64,000 nucleotides of DNA from Apus apus (taxonomy: Eukaryota; Chordata; Aves; Apodiformes; Apodidae), in the NCBI RefSeq assembly GCF_020740795.1, contig NC_067282.1, positions 153,870,858 to 153,934,857 of the forward strand, given 5' to 3'. The notes below the pieces were generated by a model. That model was given only the letters and a program-made list of their open reading frames with translations. It did not search any database and had not been told where the DNA came from. Numbering within the stretch: position 1 is the stretch's first letter; every line of letters begins with the position of its first letter. Below are positions 45,201 to 57,890 of this stretch, in pieces. A program made the position numbers and the translations under genes.

Positions 45201-48200
45201 AGGGATAGGAGTTGGAAGAGGGCAGTTCAGAGGCAACAGTGTGAAGTGGCAAGTGGGAAGGCCAAAAGCTGCAAGATTATGTTAACAAAATTCAGGTCTG
45301 AATTTAACATGGTCTGAATTTAACATGCTCTTTAGGTATTTGCTCTTAGAACCAAGTCTGTGGCTGGTAAGTATTTTCTCAGCTGTTTCGTTTTAAATCG
45401 GTATCTTCATTTGTATAAAATGTTCAGAGTATGGTAAATTAAAATGATAATTTACTTTGTATGGCAGCACTGTTCTTTAAGCCATAAAAAGCTCTTTCAG
45501 TCTCAGTTCTGCACCAGCTACGGCAACAGTGGAAGGAATGCCAGTTCTATCAGAATAGGTTTTATATAAATAGGCTTTTCTGGTTTAGAGCTGAGTCTCA
45601 CCCCCACTCCCAACCCTGATAAAGAAAAATACTCCTTTAGCATATTGTAGCCTGTCTAGAAAATCCTAATGCCAAAGATTTGTGCGTTTTATCAGGCTAA
45701 CTTTGCATGAATACTTGAGATCCAGACTGCTCCAGTGCATGTCCCTGGAGTCCTTGTTCCATTGAAACAAGTATTTATAAGCTTGAATGGTAAGACCCAA
45801 TTTGCAGTTGGTTGGGGTACAAGCTGGTGACCGTTCCTTTTGAGGACAGTGCTGGTAGGGCTAGCACTGCTTCTGCAGTGCCTCCAGTGCTGGTAGAACT
45901 GCATGGCTACATGGAGAACTGGATCAGGAAAATTACTTGGATTTTATTTCTTCATTTTTTTTTCTTTTCCTTTTCTGCTATCTTATTTTTATCTCTTAAA
46001 TTATGTAATTATTCCATAACTTGAGGTTTCTGCTTGGATTCTGTCCCAGACAATTGTGAAGATTCAGTAGCTATGGGGAACCTGGAAACAGCCTTTTTTT
46101 TTTTTCTGTAATATGTGCACTGTAGCATAGTAAATGGAGGACATTTTCATCAGTCTTTTGTGGCTTGGGGGTGTGGTGTGGGAGTGTGCCTTATTAGACA
46201 TCTCCCCCAGGAGTGAAAATTGTATGTAGCTACTCTGAGCTACCTGTAGTGAACAGTGTTTGGAGCTATTGCTTTGTGTGGACATGCTGAGTCATTTCAG
46301 AAATGCTTCTAAAATACTGAACAATTGACATCCAGGTCTCTGGTGTCCTGTGGGCCTTTTGACTACTTTCAAATGTAATCTGAAAAGCCATATTCGTTTC
46401 TTGTTTGTATCTAGATCATTCTTCTGCGCCTTCTTTCTTTGTGCATAGAATAAGCTACTGTGCTTCCTCGGAGTTTTCTTAACGGCTTCCCATGTAATCC
46501 TGCCTATGGACACTCACTGTCGCTGTCTCCCAAGACGGGCCAGGCAAAACCAGGCTGTTTTGTGGTGACTAGTTAATAAGCTAGATGCCGTATCGTATCG
46601 CACCTTGGTAAGTTACCGCAGCAAAGATGCTGGTCTTCAAGGCTGCGCAAGTGCCCGTGGTCCAGCCACCCCAGGCAGTGCAGGCGTTCCATGCCGGGTT
46701 ACGTACGGATGTGTGAATGCTGCCCGTCAACATCTGATTTACCAGATGGTGTCATGAGGCAGAACTACAGCTTACTGGATTTCCTCTCGTGGGGATTTTG
46801 TTAGACTCTTAAACCTTGAGTCTCTCCTGTGTTGCAGCTTGTACAGTGACCTGCTTCTATCTTTCAGATAAAGAGAAGGAGAAGATCAAGCTTGAAGAAG
46901 ATGAGGCAGCAGCTGCCAGCACTATGGCAGTCTCCGCTTCCCTTATGCCACCCATTTGGGACAAAACTATTCCGTATGATGGCGAGTCTTTCCATCTGGA
47001 GTACATGGATCTGGATGAATTCCTGCTGGAGAATGGAATTCCTTCCAGCCCTACCCACCTGGATTTGAACCAGAATCCACTCTTGCCTGTGGCTGAGTTG
47101 GAAGGAAAGGAGTCTGCTAGTGCTTCCACTGGTTCTCCTGCATCATCCTCTTCCACTGCAGTTTACCAGCAATCTGAAGCAGCCTCCAGCACAGGTAGGT
47201 GGAATAATACAGGGCTCTGAGGGACTTCTGTAGTTCTCCTATTAAAGGATGCCTCTTTAGATCAAGAGGCTCAATACAAGAGCCATAGTCTGTGTCAAAT
47301 AACAAAGATGCTGCTTATTCTCTTCTTCCCCTCCTGGAAGAAGTTAGTGTTTGTCTCTCAGTGCAGTCTATTTCTCTTTTGAAATTAGGAGAGCTGAAAC
47401 ACCAACACAAAGTATTTGCTTTCTTGTTATTGCTAATCTAGAGAAGTGGGACCTACTGAGAAAATAGTTTCTCAGATTATTTTGCAAGATATTTAATTGT
47501 TTGTTACAAGTCACTTGTGCTACCTTGGTGGCTTGGTCTGTTTGGGTGAACTTATGCTGCATTAATGTACCTCAAATTGACAATGCTTAATAGAAAAACA
47601 ATGCAGCAATCTTTTAATGCTAGTCTGAAATGTGAGAACAGGCACTTGGAAAAGGTGTGTTAATTATGTGGTTTAATATTTTGTGGTGCTTTGAAGTGGG
47701 AATGGAAGGAACAAAGAAACAGAACTGTGCTTCAATGGGTACTGGGAAATGTCTGCTCTATTAAAGAATATAGCAGTTTAATTTGCCTAGAAACATGATA
47801 GGCATTTAACAGTACTATTTTATGAGCAGACTTTACAGAAAACATTTTGTTCAGGGCCTCTGGTGAATCTGCTAGAGAAAGGCAAAATGTGGAACTCCTT
47901 CAATAAGCCATGGGGTGTGGCTTTCTTGTAGGAAATATATAAAAAAAACTTAATGATCATTACTTCAAATTTCACGGACATTTGCAATTCATGTCTATGA
48001 GTTTATAAATAATAGATAACTATGACAAAGTTCATATGAACACAATCAGTGTTTCCATGTGGCAAAGAAGTAGAATACTGTTGCATTTGTAAAAAAACCC
48101 CACCTTTATTTAGTCCTTTGTTTGGAAATACAATTGTCTGACCTTTGAAAGACCCAGGAAATGGGGTCTTTGGGCAGGCTGGTTTCCATAAGTCTTTCTA

Positions 48201-49614
48201 TGGCACAAAACTCAGACTGAGAAAAGTTTCTCACTTCTTACTGCTGTGGAAGACGCTTCTTAAGTGTGCAAAGCATGTAGTTTTTGCCAAGAAGGAATTA
48301 ACTCTTGTCCCACATCTGTCCACTCATGTCTGATAGCATATGATCTTAGAGTTTGTATTACAAGCTGGACTGTGTAGCTTCTCTCTGTACCAGCAGCTGT
48401 AAAGCACCAAGCACACCTTAGGGAAATACCTACCCACAGTAAGGCAATAAATAGACATACCTAAGTTGACTCCTGAGTTAATTCTCTTAATCCTGGTGAG
48501 TGTATTGTACCTTTCTCTGTTGTTGCCAGAGTCCCCACCACAAAATGAGAGAAACACTCCCAGCCCCATTGATCCTGACTGCGTAGAAGTTGAGGTGAAT
48601 TTTAACCCTGATCCTGCTGATTTAGTGCTGTCCAGTGTGCCTGGTGGTGAGCTCTTCAATCCTCGCAAGCACAAGTTTACTGAAGAGGACCTGAAACCAC
48701 AACCAATGATTAAAAAAGCCAAGAAGGTTTTTGTGCCAGATGAGCAAAAGGTAACAGATTTATTGCTGCAAACTTTGCTAGGCCTTGATCAAAGTGTCTG
48801 AATATTTGTCCAAACATTTTGACATATAAAGCTAACGCACTTATACCTGTGTGACTGGACAGAAGTACAGCTAAGAGCAGAACTGGCAAGTCAGCTGCTG
48901 TTCTTGCTGGTTTGGTATCATAAGATAATTACTGGGCAGGAGCAACTTATCATGCAATACACAGAAATCAGAAGTAGAAGAGCTATCAAGCCACATCCTC
49001 ATCCACTGCACTTTTGAAGGCTGTTTGTACGTGTTTGCCCAATGTTATATATGATCCTGCTTTAAGCAGCACAGACAACAGAACAGGTTGTTTTCTGTAG
49101 AAGCTCATTCCCAAATGGAAACTGAGTAAAGGGAACATTTCAGTTGGACAGCTTCTTAGTAGCCGGGTCTCTTAATGTCCCTAGTTCTTGGTTCATCCTA
49201 AAACAAGGCTTGTGTAAGGATGAAATCTTATAGTAGTGTTGCCTGCATTTTGGTGCCAGAGACCTGCAAGCCAGTGAAGGAGATTCTTCAGTAGAGCAGC
49301 CAGTGTGAATGTCACTAGGCAATAAAGAGGTGTCTGATACAGTTGTCAGGTTGGCATCTTTCTTTCCCCCCCCACCCCCATCATTATTTTTGCTACAGGA
49401 TGAAAAATACTGGACAAGGCGAAAGAAAAACAATGTGGCAGCAAAGCGTTCCCGTGACGCTCGGCGACTAAAGGAGAATCAGATCACGATCCGGGCAGCC
49501 TTTCTGGAGAAGGAGAACACGGCCCTGAGGACGGAGGTTGCAGAGCTGCGCAAGGAAGTGGGACGGTGCAAGAACATTGTTTCTAAATACGAGACCAGAT
49601 ACGGACCCTTGTAA
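36150..49614 (+). CDS. TEF: TEF/VBP, isoform from alternative first exon beta
   Basis: Join 36150-36252, 46868-47194, 48530-48750, 49399-49614, giving 288 residues. The first exon encodes [17 protein letters not shown], closely matching the N-terminus of the short mammalian TEF isoform ([17 protein letters not shown] from memory). It ends in phase 1 at donor GTAGGA, the same phase as exon alpha, so both first exons join the common body in frame. In this bird the mammalian start position reads CTG, so the nearest upstream in-frame ATG at 36150 (G at -3) is taken as start, adding 12 residues. The protein shares the activation, PAR and bZIP domains with the longer form and differs only before them. 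I recall that chicken VBP was described with several isoforms from alternative promoters. Confidence 0.85.
36253..40480 (+). other. TEF intron between first exons beta and alpha
   Basis: 4.2 kb with no repeat or exon recognised. CACGTG E-boxes at 37564-37569 and 39420-39425. GC content climbs from about 39600 into the CpG island. Confidence 0.65.
40480..40740 (+). promoter_or_regulatory. TEF alpha core promoter elements
   Basis: Within 430 bases upstream of the alpha ATG: a half-CRE-like TGACGCAG near 40492, an E-box CACGTG at 40560-40565, CCAAT at 40667-40671 and several GC boxes (GGGGCGGGGC type) at about 40683-40715. There is no TATA box, as is usual for CpG-island promoters. An E-box here fits the known clock control of PAR-bZIP genes. 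Confidence 0.6.
40912..41089 (+). CDS. TEF: TEF first exon alpha, coding part
   Basis: 178 coding bases ending in phase 1 at donor GTGAGC. Six consecutive GCG codons (40939-40956) give a short Ala run. The first 40 residues are Ala/Gly-rich and not alignable with the human start; from [18 protein letters not shown] on, the match is practically exact. Confidence 0.95.
40912..49614 (+). CDS. TEF: TEF/VBP, PAR-bZIP transcription factor, long (alpha) form
   Basis: Thyrotroph embryonic factor, a nuclear transcription factor that binds D-box sites (TTATGTAA type) as a homodimer or with DBP/HLF; the chicken protein is VBP, found on the vitellogenin II promoter. Join 40912-41089, 46868-47194, 48530-48750, 49399-49614, giving 313 residues (human about 303). 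Residues 1-59: Ala/Gly-rich N-terminus, then [18 protein letters not shown] shared with mammals. About 60-168: activation region with [15 protein letters not shown]. About 175-242: proline- and acidic-rich (PAR) domain. About 249-270: basic region ([20 protein letters not shown]). About 271-306: leucine zipper. The ATG at 40912 has A at -3. All junctions are GT-AG with matching phases. HLF and DBP are excluded by exon alpha and by synteny with ZC3H7B. Confidence 0.97.
41090..46867 (+). other. TEF intron between exon alpha and common exon 2
   Basis: 5.8 kb. The first 370 bases are still CpG island and include a C18 run (41150-41167). A T21 run lies at 41870-41890, A-runs near 42213 and 42229, a CACGTG at 42391-42396 and a D-box TTATGTAA at 46001-46008. 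No interspersed repeat or exon recognised. Confidence 0.7.
46001..46008 (+). promoter_or_regulatory. D-box-like site TTATGTAA in TEF intron
   Basis: Exact PAR-bZIP/E4BP4 consensus 860 bases upstream of exon 2. It could serve autoregulation by TEF or repression by E4BP4; by sequence alone it may be chance. Confidence 0.3.
46868..47194 (+). CDS. TEF: TEF exon 2 (activation domain)
   Basis: 327 bases, phase 1 to phase 1. Encodes [20 protein letters not shown], then [20 protein letters not shown] and [12 protein letters not shown], the motif shared by the PAR-bZIP family, and a Ser-rich tail. Compared with human TEF (from memory) there are a few extra residues around [11 protein letters not shown]. 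Confidence 0.97.
47195..48529 (+). other. TEF intron 2
   Basis: GT-AG intron of 1.3 kb, AT-rich. No repeats or genes recognised. Confidence 0.8.
48530..48750 (+). CDS. TEF: TEF exon 3 (PAR domain)
   Basis: 221 bases, phase 1 to phase 0. Encodes [20 protein letters not shown] and [20 protein letters not shown], the proline- and acidic-rich domain that extends DNA-binding in this family. The donor is GTAACA. Confidence 0.98.
48751..49398 (+). other. TEF intron 3
   Basis: GT-AG intron of 648 bases. No repeats or genes recognised. A C-rich tract (49366-49379) lies shortly before the acceptor. Confidence 0.8.
49399..49614 (+). CDS. TEF: TEF exon 4 (bZIP and stop)
   Basis: 216 bases with the TAA stop at 49612-49614. 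Encodes the basic region and leucine zipper, ending KYETRYGPL as in mammals. The stop lies inside a consensus donor GTAAGC (49611-49616), so a longer C-terminus by splicing past the stop is possible. Confidence 0.98.
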   Translation, partial: DEKYWTRRKKNNVAAKRSRDARRLKENQITIRAAFLEKENTALRTEVAELRKEVGRCKNIVSKYETRYGPL

Positions 49615-49689
49615 GCAAACCCCTTTTCCTTGTTAGGGCTCCTTGGTTTAGCCTCTTGGGCTTCTCAGCCTTCTGTAGGGGCTCCCAGA

Positions 49690-49695
49690 AATAAA
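49690..49695 (+). promoter_or_regulatory. Proximal poly(A) signal AATAAA of TEF
   Basis: AATAAA 76 bases after the stop codon, followed by GTTTGTCCAGGCTTTG. Use would give a very short 3' UTR. Confidence 0.4.
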
Positions 49696-51494
49696 GTTTG
49701 TCCAGGCTTTGCCATTCTGCATCTACATTTAAAAAAACAAAACAAAACAAACCTGTTTATGTTGGCATAACTTGTTCAGGCCCTTCCCTGATCATTATGT
49801 TGCCCAAAATCTTAGTGTCTATATTTTCAACTTTGTTTTTAACATTGATAAAGCATTTTCTGATGTCACACAATAGAACAGATTCACCTGTCTGGAGGAG
49901 TAGATGTGGATCCCTCCTGACTGTACAGGGCTCTTGGTATCTGTTTAAGCCTCCATTTTAAGTGGAGAAAGAGCCTAGGAGACTCATTTTTTCTTTTTTC
50001 TTTTTAAACTTTTGCTCTTTTCTCCCTCTTCACCCTGCCCACCCCTCCCAGTTAAATTGTAAAACTTAATTTTAAGATAGAGGTAGATGTTGCTGGACAG
50101 CATCATGAAATTATTTCCTCTCCCATTCAGAGGCATTAGGAAGTACTTATATAGAACTCTGTTCCTCTTGAAGAGGAGTAGGGGAACCTTTAGGACAGAA
50201 AGACAGGAAACCATTAAATCTCTTGTAAAAACAGGTATCTCGAGGTTAATGCACAAGTGTTATGCAGATCAGAGTCAGCACACTGTTGATTAAAATACTC
50301 CTCAAACATCATGGTAGGTTCTAATCCTGACAATTTCCAGAAACCAAGGAGAGAGAACAGTAGGGGATTTCTCACTTTACAGATCTGGACAAAATAATTT
50401 GCTGTGGGTTTTAAGCTGTATCTCTACCAGCACTCCTCATTTTCTTTTTTCCTTGGAGGGACTTCTCTTTTGTACTGCTGCTAAAGCCGCATCTTAAAAT
50501 TGAGAAGTAAGGGAGATTTCTAGAAAGAGATCTGGCTCTTTAGGCTGACCCTTGAGTTCCATCTGTTAAGTAATTTCCAGTACCTTATGCTTTGAAAGGA
50601 GTGATTTTTTTGGTTTTGTTTTGCTGGGTTGTTTTTTTTAAGAAGCAAGCCACTGTTACTTTACCTTACCTGTTGTACAAGAGCTTAAGAAAGAGTTTTG
50701 ATCCTTTGCCTCATCAACACTCTGTGGAACAAGCTACACTCACTCTAAACATGAACTGTTTACCTCACTGTCTCCTGTGTAGCAGCATATCTGGTCTCTC
50801 CATGCCTGCTGGTTCTCTCTCCAGCATGTTTCCTGTTACAAAATTAGCACACAAGACTTGCCCTCTTGGAAGTAATCTGTTCCTGGCACCAAGTGCTGCT
50901 GCAACAGTTTGTGGTGTTAAAAGCAAAAAAATACATTGTGTGTGATTTTGGGACCTTTTATATGACCTACAGCTGCAAGAACCAGAAGCTTTAACAGAAG
51001 TGTATGTCTAGAAGTCATCTTAGCAAGAGAAGCTACCTTAAGATAGTGGCTGTGTCAGAACTCTTAGGCTACACTTCCTGGGCTAATATTTATATAAAGA
51101 GGGGAGTAAATGTGGGATGGAAGATGTGTAGGCTAGTTCCCAGTTCCCCTATTGAAATCTGAAAAGTATAATAGAAAAGTATTAGGGTTTCTTTTCTATA
51201 CTAAAAACTTCTTGCCTAGATTGTCTTTTAAACATAATGTGAAAATTGGTATGGGTTTAGATTGGTTTTGTGTTGACTTCTTAAGGAAGTGGAGAAGCAG
51301 GCTAATCCAGAACGCAAAGTAACTGTATGCTTTGAACTATCTCCCCCTCTGTTATGCTCTTAATTTGACTAGAGTGGCTCTTGATGCAGTCTTGGTCCAA
51401 GTTCTTTCAAACATACTCAAAATTGTCACCCTTTCAGCAGGGGTTTTTCTTTCACAGGGTGGTGTGTGGTGGTGATGGTGGGAAGTATGTTATA

Positions 51495-51500
51495 AATAAA
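51495..51500 (+). promoter_or_regulatory. Poly(A) signal AATAAA, candidate TEF 3' end
   Basis: AATAAA with a T-rich stretch (TTTGCTTTGTTT) about 25 bases on. It would give a 3' UTR of about 1.9 kb. Confidence 0.35.
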
Positions 51501-52174
51501 TAGTCACACTTAACACTTTGCTTTGTTTAAAGTGACTTATCTGATTCCGAGTGATGCAACCTTAAAGACTTTTAAAAACAAAGAAACTAAAAAGCACACA
51601 TGAATCGCCAGTCTTCAGAGCGAGCAGTGAAATCTATGAGGTGTCCCAACACAAACAACTGACGATGACCCTGCCTGCCTGCTTGCCTGCAAGTACCCCA
51701 TCTGAACTACCCAGGGCTGGGCATGATGAAAAGTGCAAAGTCTCCTTAATTCTGTATATGGCTTTCTTATCTGTCATTCTCACTGTAACTATGAACTACA
51801 ATAAGCTTACTTACTGGGGTTTTGTCAAGACACTCAAAGTTCATGTCTCAAAGTCTGTTGACAGCCTATGTGAATAGTGACTCTTTTGTTTCGGCACTCG
51901 AGTGGAAGAAAATAAGGAGTTTTAAATTAAAGTGTCTGTATATATTAAGAACTGCTATATTTTAAGACTCTTTTCCCTGTGGTAGAATGAATTTTATTTA
52001 ATACTGCAGCTCCCTTCTGGTACAGTGTAGCAACTTGTGGAGTACTGCACGTGCAGAATTAAAGACACCAGGAAAACAGCAGTCAGTGATGTGTGAGACT
52101 TCCACTGCGGAAAAGTACAGCAGAGGCATTGAAACAATCCAGAAAGCACCACAGTGTGCCATACAAAGAGTGGG

Positions 52175-52180
52175 AATAAA
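52175..52180 (+). promoter_or_regulatory. Poly(A) signal AATAAA, candidate TEF 3' end
   Basis: AATAAA about 2.56 kb after the stop codon, followed by a T-rich region near 52260. One of several candidates. Confidence 0.35.
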
Positions 52181-55100
52181 CCTCTATCAAACGACCCATG
52201 TCATATTAAAACACTCTGATCGCTTTCCTGCTCCACAGCTGCACTGCTGTAACCTGCCTTTTCTTTTGTTTCTTTTATGAGGCTCACTTTCTTTTATGGT
52301 ATTTTGCTGAAACAAGATCTCTTAACTATTTAGCAGTCATGGAAAAGGTGCTAGTCTGAGCTGCTGATCCCGATGTCTTTTGGCAGGCTGAAACTACCAA
52401 ATGAGTATTAGCTGCAGCAAAACAGTGGCTCTTAGCTACCATATTACAATTTTCTGTCTCTTGACTACATGGGAACTGTGGTGGGGAAAGAGTACTTTGT
52501 TCATCTGTCTTAGAAACAGCCAGTGATTTCCTACAGTTAAAACTGGAAGCAAAAGTATCAAGACCCTTGTGCTGGTGTGGGAGAGTACACGAAAGCTTGG
52601 ACAGATTGTGGGGATGTTTATTGTGTTTGGAAGGTGGAGGAAATAGGTGGAAGTGGCTTCGTAAGAGCTTCATCAACATAACATGAATCTGCTCTTACAC
52701 TGAGGAAGCTTAAGAGCTAAATTTGTGTGGGAATAAAGAGTACTTAATTTCTGGGAAAGTAATACAGGGTCATGCTTGTAGCCAAAATGGAGCTTGTAAG
52801 ACAGGAGTGTATTCGTGCCAGGAGACTGATAAACAGCACAAGCCTCAAGAAAAAAACATCTTGAAAAGCTTTCAGAAGCACAAGGGCCGAAATTAAAGGG
52901 CACAGCTAGTTACCAGCAAAGCTCAACACTTAACATTGAACAAGCATTTTGACTCTGCGCTTACCCAAGAGATTCCACCCCTAATTTCAGAGCAGAACAG
53001 CAAAGAAAATGGTGCAAAGAAGCAGCTAATGTTTTAAACTTCATTTAAATGAACCATAAAAATCTCAAACCCCAGAATTCATAACAGTTTTTTTAAGGCA
53101 TAACCTCTGTAAAGAGCATTAAATGAAGTTATTGACCTATTATTTTTAATGGACCATGTTCTTAAGTGAAAATCGTGCTTTTAACTGTTTTGCTGGTTAC
53201 AAAAGAATACTTAGGAGTGTACTATTATATTTTGGGATTCTAAAGATCTGAGATAATATTGGGATATTCTCTTCAAATAGATGAATAGTTTAGCTCCATG
53301 TTGCTGAAATGTCAGCATGTAGCATGTATCTCTTATCAGGTATTGCTGATTTGGACTGGTTCGTTTTCTTTGTAGGTAGTGTTTTTTGTTACTGTTTTAT
53401 TTTGGTGATAAAGGCCAAGCCATGGATTTAAAAACAAACAACCCTGACAGCATGTAAATGTAGCAACTTTTTTGCACTTACTATTCCCAAATTTTCAGTT
53501 ATCTTTGAATGGCTTTTCTTGAAAGTCGTGCTTCTTGTTCAAATGACAAAGCTAAAGGGTATTGTAACTTGGCGAGGAGTTGCTAGTCCTTCACAAGGGT
53601 CTTTTACTGCTTTAGGAATATCTTTTAAATATTACATGTTGGATACAGGTTTGGTTTTGCAGTATGTCATGCTATTTTAACAGCAAAATATTCAGTCATT
53701 GAGACGAGTGCGTGCAATTCTATTAGCTTTTCCTGTTGTATTAAGAGCTCACACAATGGAAACTTAACAGTGAATATGCATTAGATCTTTTCAGAGAAGA
53801 CTGTTAGCAAACTCTTGTGCTTCCCTGTAGGACAGTGCAAATTTGCACATTCTGTCATTCATGTGTCTACGGGTTGCAAAACTGGAAAACAGCACTTTAG
53901 GGTGAGTGCGGCTGAAACTTTTGTAGTTGGAGACTATTTTTTTTGTTAAGAAGCAACATCTTCAAAGATAGATGAGGAAGTAGTAAATATTTAAAGGAGT
54001 GTAGGTATTGCCAGACAAAAAGGTGCAATGCTGAAATCCTTCCTCACTTTTTGCAGTCTCAGGAAATTAAGCTTACTGCTTCAGAGCTCTCTGCTCATCT
54101 CAGAACGATTAACTATATAATCTTGTTTCTTTGAGCAGGATGACAATCCTATCAGTGAGTGATAACGTGTGTGTGGTTTCATAGTGGTCATAAGAAGGCC
54201 AATATTCTTTTAGCTCAGTTTGAACTTTACAAGATGCTGAATTGAGACTGTGACTCTGAAGTTCTCTGACCTTTGAACATGCTCTGTAGAGGCTGTAAGT
54301 GTGCCTGATGAGAGTGTGCCCCGTTCGAGCTGTAAAGGGACCATCTCCAAGGCGAGAGAATAAAGGGAGAGCACCTTTCAGCATCACTGCAGGGATTGCC
54401 ACTAAAGGGAGCAGGTTTTGACACAGCTCTACTTCCATTAGGAAGTGGATTGACACCAAATGGCCACTTCACACTACTAACTTTGAGAATATATAAGCTG
54501 TTGGTGAGATTTGTGGGCAATGAGCATTGTCTCATTCTACAGAAGAAGCAGACGATGAGCACAGGATGTGCTGCATTTCCTACAGTATTGTTTTCACACC
54601 TGCTCTTCTAATCTACACGTAGTTATATCTCCTTATAATAATGCAGTTTTGTACTTAAAAATTCCCTAGAAGCTTAATCTTTCCCTTGTTGCCAAGATCT
54701 GTTCCCACTGAAGCCAGTAACAAAGATCTCATTAACTCCCACAGGAAAAAGTCTTTACTCTCACGTGGTTATCATAAAGCTTTAGCAAGTATTGGAGTAA
54801 TGAGTGTCTTTGCTTTACTCTGGGGCATTCTGTGCTGGGATCAGGTGGATATATCTCCGATTGCAGGTGCAATGTTGGTAAACTGGTCCTATCATTTGTT
54901 CATTTACACAGTTAGTGATAGTTTTGATATTCAGGTAATCTGAATTCTGCTTTTTTTTTCCTTTTTTCTTTTTTTTTTTTTTTTCCTTGCCCTGCATGGA
55001 CAAGCTGAAAAAGTAGTGTACTATAAACTTATGCTGGGACAAGAAATGTGGGGTTTGGGCTTGTGTTTTTTGTTTTAAAAAAAAAAAAAGGTAAATATGG

Positions 55101-57890
55101 CTTTTTGCAGTTCTTCTGCTATCATTTTGCCTTTTCTGACAATTCTCCATTTCCCTGCTGCGCTGTTTGAAAGCCCAAATATTCTAGCTGTACAAATCAC
55201 TTTCAGCATTATCTGCAGGACTGCTACTACTAATTGTACCAACTTCATTTCGAGTTGGGAGGTGCAGTGGAAGGCCAGCAGCTTTGGGAATACTGTAATA
55301 AAACCACTTGTATGGAAAAATGTTTTTGTGTAGACAGCAGAAATAATGGACTTCCACAGAAGAGAATATTGCTCCTTCAACCTTGTAAGCCTCTCCAGCA
55401 CAACAGAGCTTTGTTCCTTGTGATCAGATGCTTTTGTTTTTAGTGAGGGTGGAGGTTTCTCAGACCTTTGTAAAATCCAGATAGGCTTCTGTTCACCCTT
55501 ATGGTTTTTTCTGCTAAGCACAAGATGAGAAATACTAATTTTTCTAATGCATAAATCTCTGATTTTTGGCAACCTACTTCTAAATCCATAAACAGCAAAA
55601 TCATTTGTTATGCTAGTGTTTTGCCTTTGCAGCACTGCAAGGCACTGACTGGCTTTCTAGACGTTCAGATAGTTACTCTGCTACTGTGTCATGGTGAAGA
55701 TAGATAAACTCACAATGAAAGACTGAAAAAGGTAGAAAGAATAGGCTTAACTAAACTTCTGTGGAGATGTTAACATAATGCTAATAGAGAAATTGCAATT
55801 ATTTGATTCACGATAATGCAGATTTGTCATACAGAATGTAAGTTGTTAGTTTGAGAGTATGCTATCCCCTAGTGAGTCAGTTTTGGAATGCAAACTTCTT
55901 GAAGTTCAAGCAGCTACAGGGGAAAAGGAATCCTTTGAGGAAGATACATGTATCCTAGGCACGGGTCCTTGGCCAGGAGAGTAAAGAAGGAAAGCAAGAG
56001 GAGAAGAGCAATGCAAGAGTCTGACCTGGGTGAGGCTGTTAAACTGAAGCCTCACTGTTCACAATCTGAGGTCAATTTGGATCCCTGCAGTTTAGCATCA
56101 TACAGAAGATACAAACTTGTTTGGGTTTTGGGAGTCCTCTTTTCTTGATCTGATTTCCACAGTCCAAAAGAAAGTGAAAGGAATATACAGAGAGGGAGGA
56201 GAGTTACTGCAGAAAGGCATGAAAAAAAAATAGCTGTTGCTTTACCCAGGCTTGCTGCTGCACTGGGGCTTGACCTGCTGATGTGAACTGATAGTTCTGT
56301 GTTGTGAGGAAGTTACTACCTGAGGCCCCAGTATTTTAAGGCCTCAATTCTGCTGTCATCTGTGCATGGGATGAGCCCTGCATCTGTAGAGAACCATGTG
56401 GATGTCACAGGATCTGTTCTTGAGCATGAAGCTCTGCCCAGTCAGCTGCGGAATTGTGTCCTTAACACAGGATCAGTTGTAGTTATAAGGCTGTTGATAT
56501 TCAGTGTAATTTGGGTGCCTGTTACATAGCCAAAACCCTTGTTACTTCCTTTTCCCAACTAAGGCATGAGCAGAAGCCCTTTGCTGTACAACATCTGTAA
56601 AAAAATAATGTACTTCACATACGTCTAGTAAATTAAGGCATGTGATTTTGGTCTGTGGGTCTCAACAAACTTTGCTCGTGTACCTGCCTGAATGTTTTCT
56701 TAGATCTGCAGCTATGTCTCAGTGAGAAGGTATGGTGGGTTTTGTTCTTCTGAGGGGGCACAATAGCAGCTCTCATCTGTCAAGTTTGGGTGACTGCTTG
56801 CTACTGGCCAGAGTCATGGGTGGATATATCCTCTGCACTTTTATGTGAAGTTGTCTGAAATATGGTGATTAACATGACTATTGGAATACTGTATTTTGTA
56901 TAACTTAGAACATGTAAATACACTTTTAAAACTAATCTGTTCTATGAAGTAATAAATAAGTGCTTCCATTGTAATATCTGAATATTGTTAATGCTTCCTG
57001 TAGCTTGATTGGGAATTTTTTTTTTCCTAGAGAACTACAGAAATCAAAACAAAGATTGATGTTGTGGAATTATAGTCTAGTTGTGATGCTTTCTATCAAC
57101 AAAACATGCTTAAAAAATAATATCGAGCTACTTAAGCAGAGAAACAAGAGAATTTGAGGGAACTGATTCTCTTCCAGTCTTTCTTTAACAGTAGTCACTG
57201 ATGACATTTGTAATTGTACTCTTCCCATCTCATTAGCTGGACAGTTGATTTGTTGTTTTTGAGTAGCATTTGGAAGGTGGCAATGTTAGATGATTCATAA
57301 AGCTTAGTGACTGAGGGAAATTAAAGGTGTTTTTTTAAAACTCTTCTCTCTTTTGGCTCAAACAGATCTGTCTCCATCCTTCAGCCAGACTGCAGCAAGT
57401 TGCAGTGAAACAATGGGTGACTTAACTGAAATTCATTTGTAACCTAGATAGTCTACATCTTTAGTAGTTTTATTACATATATAGATGGCACAGGTATCCT
57501 GTTGTGCTGTGGAGAGAGAGAAAGTGATGAATGACTTGGGGTTTTGCTGAGTACGTGTTTGCTGGATGCTGCACAGCTGGAACTTTCATCAGCTTTCATG
57601 ACCCTTTCTATTTCATGTTAAAAGAAAAAACAAGCAAACAGTGGAGTGAGGATCATGAGCAATCCAGTAGGAAATACTAACCGGTGGCTTTTGAGGAGGG
57701 GGTGAGATTGATCCATCAACCTTCATCTAAAGAGATGAAGAAGTGATGATGCTTTCTCCAGCCATAACATGACTTTGTCTTGAATGCTGTACTGGAGCAG
57801 TCTCCTCTCTGGTAACAGCTGCATCTGCAGTGATCCAGAAAAAACAAAGCCACAACATCTTCTGTAGTGGGTAGAGATGGTGACATCTCT

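Noticed and set aside
55075..55635. Open frame of 186 codons on the minus strand
   Set aside because: A frame of this length is expected about once by chance in 64 kb of both strands. The protein has no recognisable domain and ends in a poly-Phe run read from an A/T tract.
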